Shown here piece by piece: positions 59,955 to 64,000 of a DNA stretch of 64,000 bases. Every line of letters begins with the position of its first letter. Within the stretch, counting starts at the first letter, position 1. The translations under genes and the position numbers were made by a program. This DNA comes from Trichoderma breve. Lineage: Eukaryota > Ascomycota > Sordariomycetes > Hypocreales > Hypocreaceae. Below the pieces are notes generated by a model. The model saw only the letters and a list, made by a program, of their open reading frames with translations. It did not search any database and was not told the origin of the DNA. The stretch lies in the NCBI RefSeq assembly GCF_028502605.1, contig NC_079234.1:5022001-5086000 (forward strand), given 5' to 3'.

Positions 59955-61700
59955 TCAGTGGTGCACCGGCTGTGGTATCCTACTCACGCTACCGTACTTG
60001 GCCTGCCAAGCGTAGAAATACATCAGAGCCGCAAATGGCTGTCCAAAGATTGTGAATGAAACCCAAAATATGACATTTCCAAGGATGCGGCCGCCATGGC
60101 CGAGCTTCATCTTCTCAAGCGGGGTAGTAATGGCGATGAGCGGAAGCTGGAGAAACATGCCAAAGAAAGCGACGCCTAGTGAAACCTGTTAGGAAACAAC
60201 TCTCGAAAGTGAGACTCTGGCATCCCAAGACATACCGATAATATTATGCGTGGGAACACCAACAAGGACCTCGTGAAGAACCGCAGAAACAAAAAAGACG
60301 GTGAAACTGGCAGCAGCAGGGCTCCAGCCTCGTCCAATCATGGGCATATAGACATGGCGCTTGAAGTAAGTATAAACAGGTTTGTTCCAAGTCCTCCAGT
60401 AGGCGCCCAAGCTTTCACTATTCCACCAGTCGTCGTAAAACGACCTATCGCCAAACCTCATTATCTCGGCAAGGGCATTTAAGAAGGATTGGAAGAGCGC
60501 AAAGAAGCCAGCCAGCCAGATGACCAAAGAGATTGTCGAAAGCTTCATAAGTCGCTCCAAGATGTTAGGTAGATCAAGGGAGGCAATCTTGTCAAGCGAA
60601 TTGCGCAAAACGGGCGTTGCATATTGGGCGGTGGCAACCCAGATAAAAACAGCCAGGCAAAAGATCTCTCCGAGTCGCTTAAACACAAAAACCCATCGAA
60701 TCTTGTCGGTCCGCGGATAAACAGGTTGGTACACCAGGGTTGGAGCCCACCAGAAGTAAACCAGGTTCTTCATCGTAACGTTTTGTGGATATGGGCAAGA
60801 TTTGTATAAATCAGGCACTTCCTCTCCTGCAACTGGATGCAGATAGGCGTGACGAAGATCTCGGTTGGTGAATGCATATGAGGCCGTCTTGAGCCACACG
60901 ATGATGGCGTGCATCTCGGTCAGTGTGCCAATCAATGGATGGTAGACGTAAAAATAGACCACAACAGTGGTGATTGCGAGAGCAAGAGTAATGTTGATTC
61001 CATGGGCTAAAGCCGCGAGAACCCAAATCGAGTGGAACTTCTTGCGCTCTGCTTCCGAAGGGCCAGCGCTGTTGTCCTTGATTCGTTTCCTGGACCCCTC
61101 GGCCTGCTTGGCAGCTACAAACTCTATCAGGTATGCCGCAAACAGATGGCATGGAATAAGAAAATAAAGCAAGAGACCCAGGAGCAGATCTTGTCGTCTG
61201 TAGTCGTGACATCTGATACAGATCAAGACGCCGTACTACACCAAAGCCAGATGCATGTCAGTGCTACGTCACCCACTCCACGTCTCGCGACATGTTGAAG
61301 CAAATGCTCTACGCACCTTTTGAATGTTTTCAATCATCAATCGCAGATTGCCAACGACTGATTGTACGTTAGAGGGATGCTCTCATGAAAAGGAAGAAGG
61401 ACAAGTCGCCATCCAGAGGGGATCCGTACCCAGCACAATGACCATGAGATTGCGGAATCCCAGAAAGCTAGGAGCCGCAGGGGAGTCGTGGCTCAAGCAC
61501 GACGGCCTTGTCTGGGAATGCACCGCGGCGACATGGCGATACTTCTTCTGCGGTGTCTTGGACAGCCGGTCCTTGGTCGTGCCGTTGACGGGCTCCACTG
61601 AGGTTAGATCTGCTTCGCTTTGTGAGGCGTTGCGGCGAGACACGGAGCCGGTAGATGCCTCGACGCTGGTCGCCGTGGAGGACTCTGTGGGAGGCGCCAT
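59955..61700 (-). CDS. dga1-type (DGAT1): DGAT1-type diacylglycerol O-acyltransferase (MBOAT)
   Basis: Exons 61430-61700, 61317-61357, 60236-61235 and 59955-60175 give 510 aa. The protein is a polytopic MBOAT enzyme with the FYxDWWN motif (residues 370-376) and catalytic His425 in 'AVLHEVLVG'. The disordered Ser/Thr-rich N-terminus and 'YFWWAPTLVYQPVYPR' fit DGAT1 better than sterol acyltransferases (ARE), which share the fold, so ARE is the alternative. DGAT1 makes triacylglycerol from diacylglycerol and acyl-CoA at the ER. Exon 4 starts at the second of two tandem acceptors 10 nt apart; the first one shifts frame. An upstream in-frame ATG at 61766 would add 22 residues. The Saccharomyces gene called DGA1 is an unrelated DGAT2 enzyme. 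Confidence 0.92.
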
Positions 61701-63207
61701 GCTCGGGGTCCTACGATATGGGCGCCCTTTGCTGTTGGCAGAGAGCTTTGTAGGTATAACTTGCAACGAGAGAGAGGGGGCAAACTTTGCTTTTACTTGA
61801 GATGGGAGATGATAGAAGGAGATCGAGGGACAGTACGGCGAACAGGGAACAAGCTACTAGGTCCTGATCAAGCTTCAGCTAGGTAAGTAGGGAGGGGCTC
61901 TCTTGGCCGGCATAGCATTGAGTTTATCTTCCCGCAGCCCGCGTACCTCGTACTAACAATAAATGCCTTGTATTGCGCTCTACGTGTACAGTACAGTAAC
62001 TCTACCGGTCGGCAAATTGCCTCATGTATGTGCCTCGGTGTAAATCCAACGTATCGGCGTCGACCGAAATGAACGTGAGAGAGTCAGGCTCCTATCTAAT
62101 GTAAGGGTGACGGTTAAGATGGAGCCAGGCTGAGAGGACATTTCCCTGGGCTGGCTCCAAAACCGCATAAAACAAGGTGACTTCGTATTTTAGGTGCGGT
62201 TGACGGTATTAAAAGGTACACGGCCTGCGTTAGTCGCTGTATCGTCAAATTGACCAGTGGCGGCATTAGCGGAAAATAGCGGGTATCGACTGCTGGGTTC
62301 CGGAGGGTGGGGCGCAGGAGCTTCAATGAACAAGGGCATCTGCCTGTTATTAAAGAAGAAGAAGAAAAAAGCATGTGAAAGCTGCGGATTGCCAAGCACC
62401 AAACATTTTGCATGGTGATCATCTGGAAGCCTTGTCAGGAGCAGTCCAGTTTAGAAGATGTTTTATGATAGGATATGGAATATGGAGATTGAGCCACATA
62501 AACATCCATTACCATGAACAAGAAGTCCCTCACGGACATCTCTCACTTAGTACCAGGCACTAACAACGGCTTTGCAAAGTTTATGCTCCATGCAGTGGCA
62601 AGCATCCCTACATGAGTTTTAATATGTGATATGCATGGATTACCACTTTACCACCTTTACAGTTGAGAACTGATAAGCTATCAAATCCGAAACCCATCTT
62701 ATGTGCTTGCAGGAAGCGTCCAGTTATCCTTAACGCGAACAGCAAGCCACGTGAGATTTCGCCTTTGATCATGCGGCAGTCACAGTCACGCTCAACTCTT
62801 GATAATGCAAGATTCCAAGACAGACATTCAAACCTGACGTCTTCCTAGTTTCCACCACTAATATTCCCCAATGGAGCACGAGTTGCTCTACCACATGGAT
62901 ATGGCACTTATTCCAACTTTGCTGACTAAGGCAAGACGACCTCGCCGCATCACATGACCTACAGCCAATCAACGCTTGTTCTTCGCCTGACGCTCTCAAG
63001 GCGCGGGCTTCACAGAAATGAGACTTTCATCTTCGCAAGCAGTTCTACAAGCTTTCCATTGAGGCTTGTTTCGGCGAAGAATTATTAATTTTCTCATTGG
63101 GAGGCGTGCAGATATATATTCAAAATATATTCCATCCGCTTATCCGTAGCATCCATCGAATTTACCACTCCGGTGCATGATTAGCACTTTAACGGGAACA
63201 CGCGACG
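61701..63207. other. divergent intergenic region
   Basis: This holds the 5' flanks of the DGAT1-type gene (-) and Pfs2 (+). A short A/G-rich run (GAAGAAGAAG) lies near 62357. No supported gene was seen. Confidence 0.55.
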
Positions 63208-64000
63208 ATGGCTTATGAGCCTCGTGGTGAGCATGGTGATCGAGGAGGTGGTGGCCAGGGCCAAGATGGTTCCTATATGAAAGTCCGCGGTCGAAGTGAG
63301 TCCATTCTTCATTCTCCAGATCTCATTATCACATATACCTCTGCCGTGCTATTCGTCTTTACCTACTGCCTAGTAGAACCTACTCGTTCTTATCTATAGC
63401 TTTCAAGGGCGGCTATGTCTTAACAAGCCGCCCATTATAAGAGTATTATTCTTGATAGCTCTCTCATTTGCCTTGACCATAAATCAAGGTCTATTGTCTA
63501 TCTTTCAAACGTGTATGGACAAGTGTCCTACCAAGTTGCCTCTGGCGCCGCTTGTCTAAGCATATCTCTTGTTTTGCCCACTGCATCCTGATTTACTCTA
63601 GCCTAGTCCATCTATATCGTCAACTATGGATCAGGATGAAATGGCTCAGCATCTTCCAGAGCAAGGATAGCTAATTGACATCTCAACAGGGCCGGTAACG
63701 GACTACAGCGCCAGTGTCCTACACTGGATGCGAGACCGCGCTCCCAACTATCGAGGTGGCTACACCGGCGAGAGGGAACGCCCAAGCGCGAGCTACATCG
63801 TGGATGTGAGAAACAACCCGGACACTGAGCAAAGACGTCGACCAATGAAGTAGACTAACACTCTTGTAGATGATTCCACCAGCAGGGCGACCAGTATTTC
63901 CCGCTGATTCCATCCCGGCCAAGCACCTGCACTCATCACTGAACAAAATCAAGCACCCTATCAATGTGGTTCGCTGGACTCCGGAAGGGCGCAGGTTACT
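63208..64000 (+). CDS. pfs2: polyadenylation factor Pfs2, WD40 (5' part)
   Basis: Exons 63208-63295, 63690-63805 and 63870 to the window end; about 111 codons are visible. The N-terminus is Gly-rich and is followed by '[20 protein letters not shown]', '[10 protein letters not shown]' and '[18 protein letters not shown]', the start of the first WD40 repeat. These blocks are typical of Pfs2/WDR33, the cleavage and polyadenylation factor subunit that helps recognise poly(A) signals in the nucleus. Intron 1 is 394 nt, long for this window. The gene runs off the right edge. Confidence 0.9.

Overview
The window is nuclear DNA of a filamentous ascomycete. Protein genes carry short introns (mostly 45-125 nt) with GTRNGT-type donors, CTAAC-like branch sites and YAG acceptors. 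Genes are compact with CT-rich leaders, and the proteins read as Pezizomycotina orthologues. Gene content and style fit Sordariomycetes, perhaps Hypocreales such as a Trichoderma relative; that placement is inference. No prokaryotic operon, virus, transposon ORF, CRISPR array, rRNA or convincing tRNA was seen.

Layout. A PH-domain protein (852-2362, -) is followed by about 8.5 kb without a convincing gene. Next come a G3BP/Nxt3-like NTF2+RRM protein (10929-12659, -), the ribosome assembly factor Mrt4 (14424-15333, +), U1 snRNP 70K (16189-17799, -), mitochondrial ribosomal protein mL43 (18159-18687, +) and triosephosphate isomerase (18981-19998, -). A C2H2 regulator (21638-23300, -) is separated by about 6 kb of non-coding DNA from an unrecognised fungal protein (29435-30615, +). 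A Zn2Cys6-type regulator follows (32834-35268, +), then a possible small membrane protein (37124-37357, +).

From 38 kb the window is dense with housekeeping genes: Mic10 (-), Urb2/Npa2 (+), 3-ketodihydrosphingosine reductase (-), NRDE-2 (+), PI-specific phospholipase C (+), a glycine-rich Ddr48-like protein (-), a Pex8-like peroxin ending in SKL (-), a TMEM170-type membrane protein (+), the Ste14 prenylcysteine methyltransferase (+), a DGAT1-type acyltransferase (-), and the 5' part of the WD40 polyadenylation factor Pfs2, cut by the window end.

The genes do not form one pathway. Themes recur by chance or loose clustering: RNA processing (Nxt3-like, U1-70K, NRDE-2, Pfs2), ribosome biogenesis (Mrt4, Urb2, mL43), and lipid or membrane biology (KDSR, PLC, DGAT1, Ste14, Mic10, Pex8, TMEM170). 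Several pairs share short divergent promoters (U1-70K/mL43, Mic10/Urb2, KDSR/NRDE-2, Pex8/TMEM170).

I found no clearly new system. The most interesting signals are gene-structural: a 6-nt micro-exon, a start codon isolated in its own 3-nt coding exon, a frame-preserving candidate cassette exon inside the U1-70K RRM, a long charged insertion inside the PLC X-domain, and a strong local cluster of the octamer TACGAGTA in the large gene desert. All exon coordinates were derived by eye from splice signals and reading frame.
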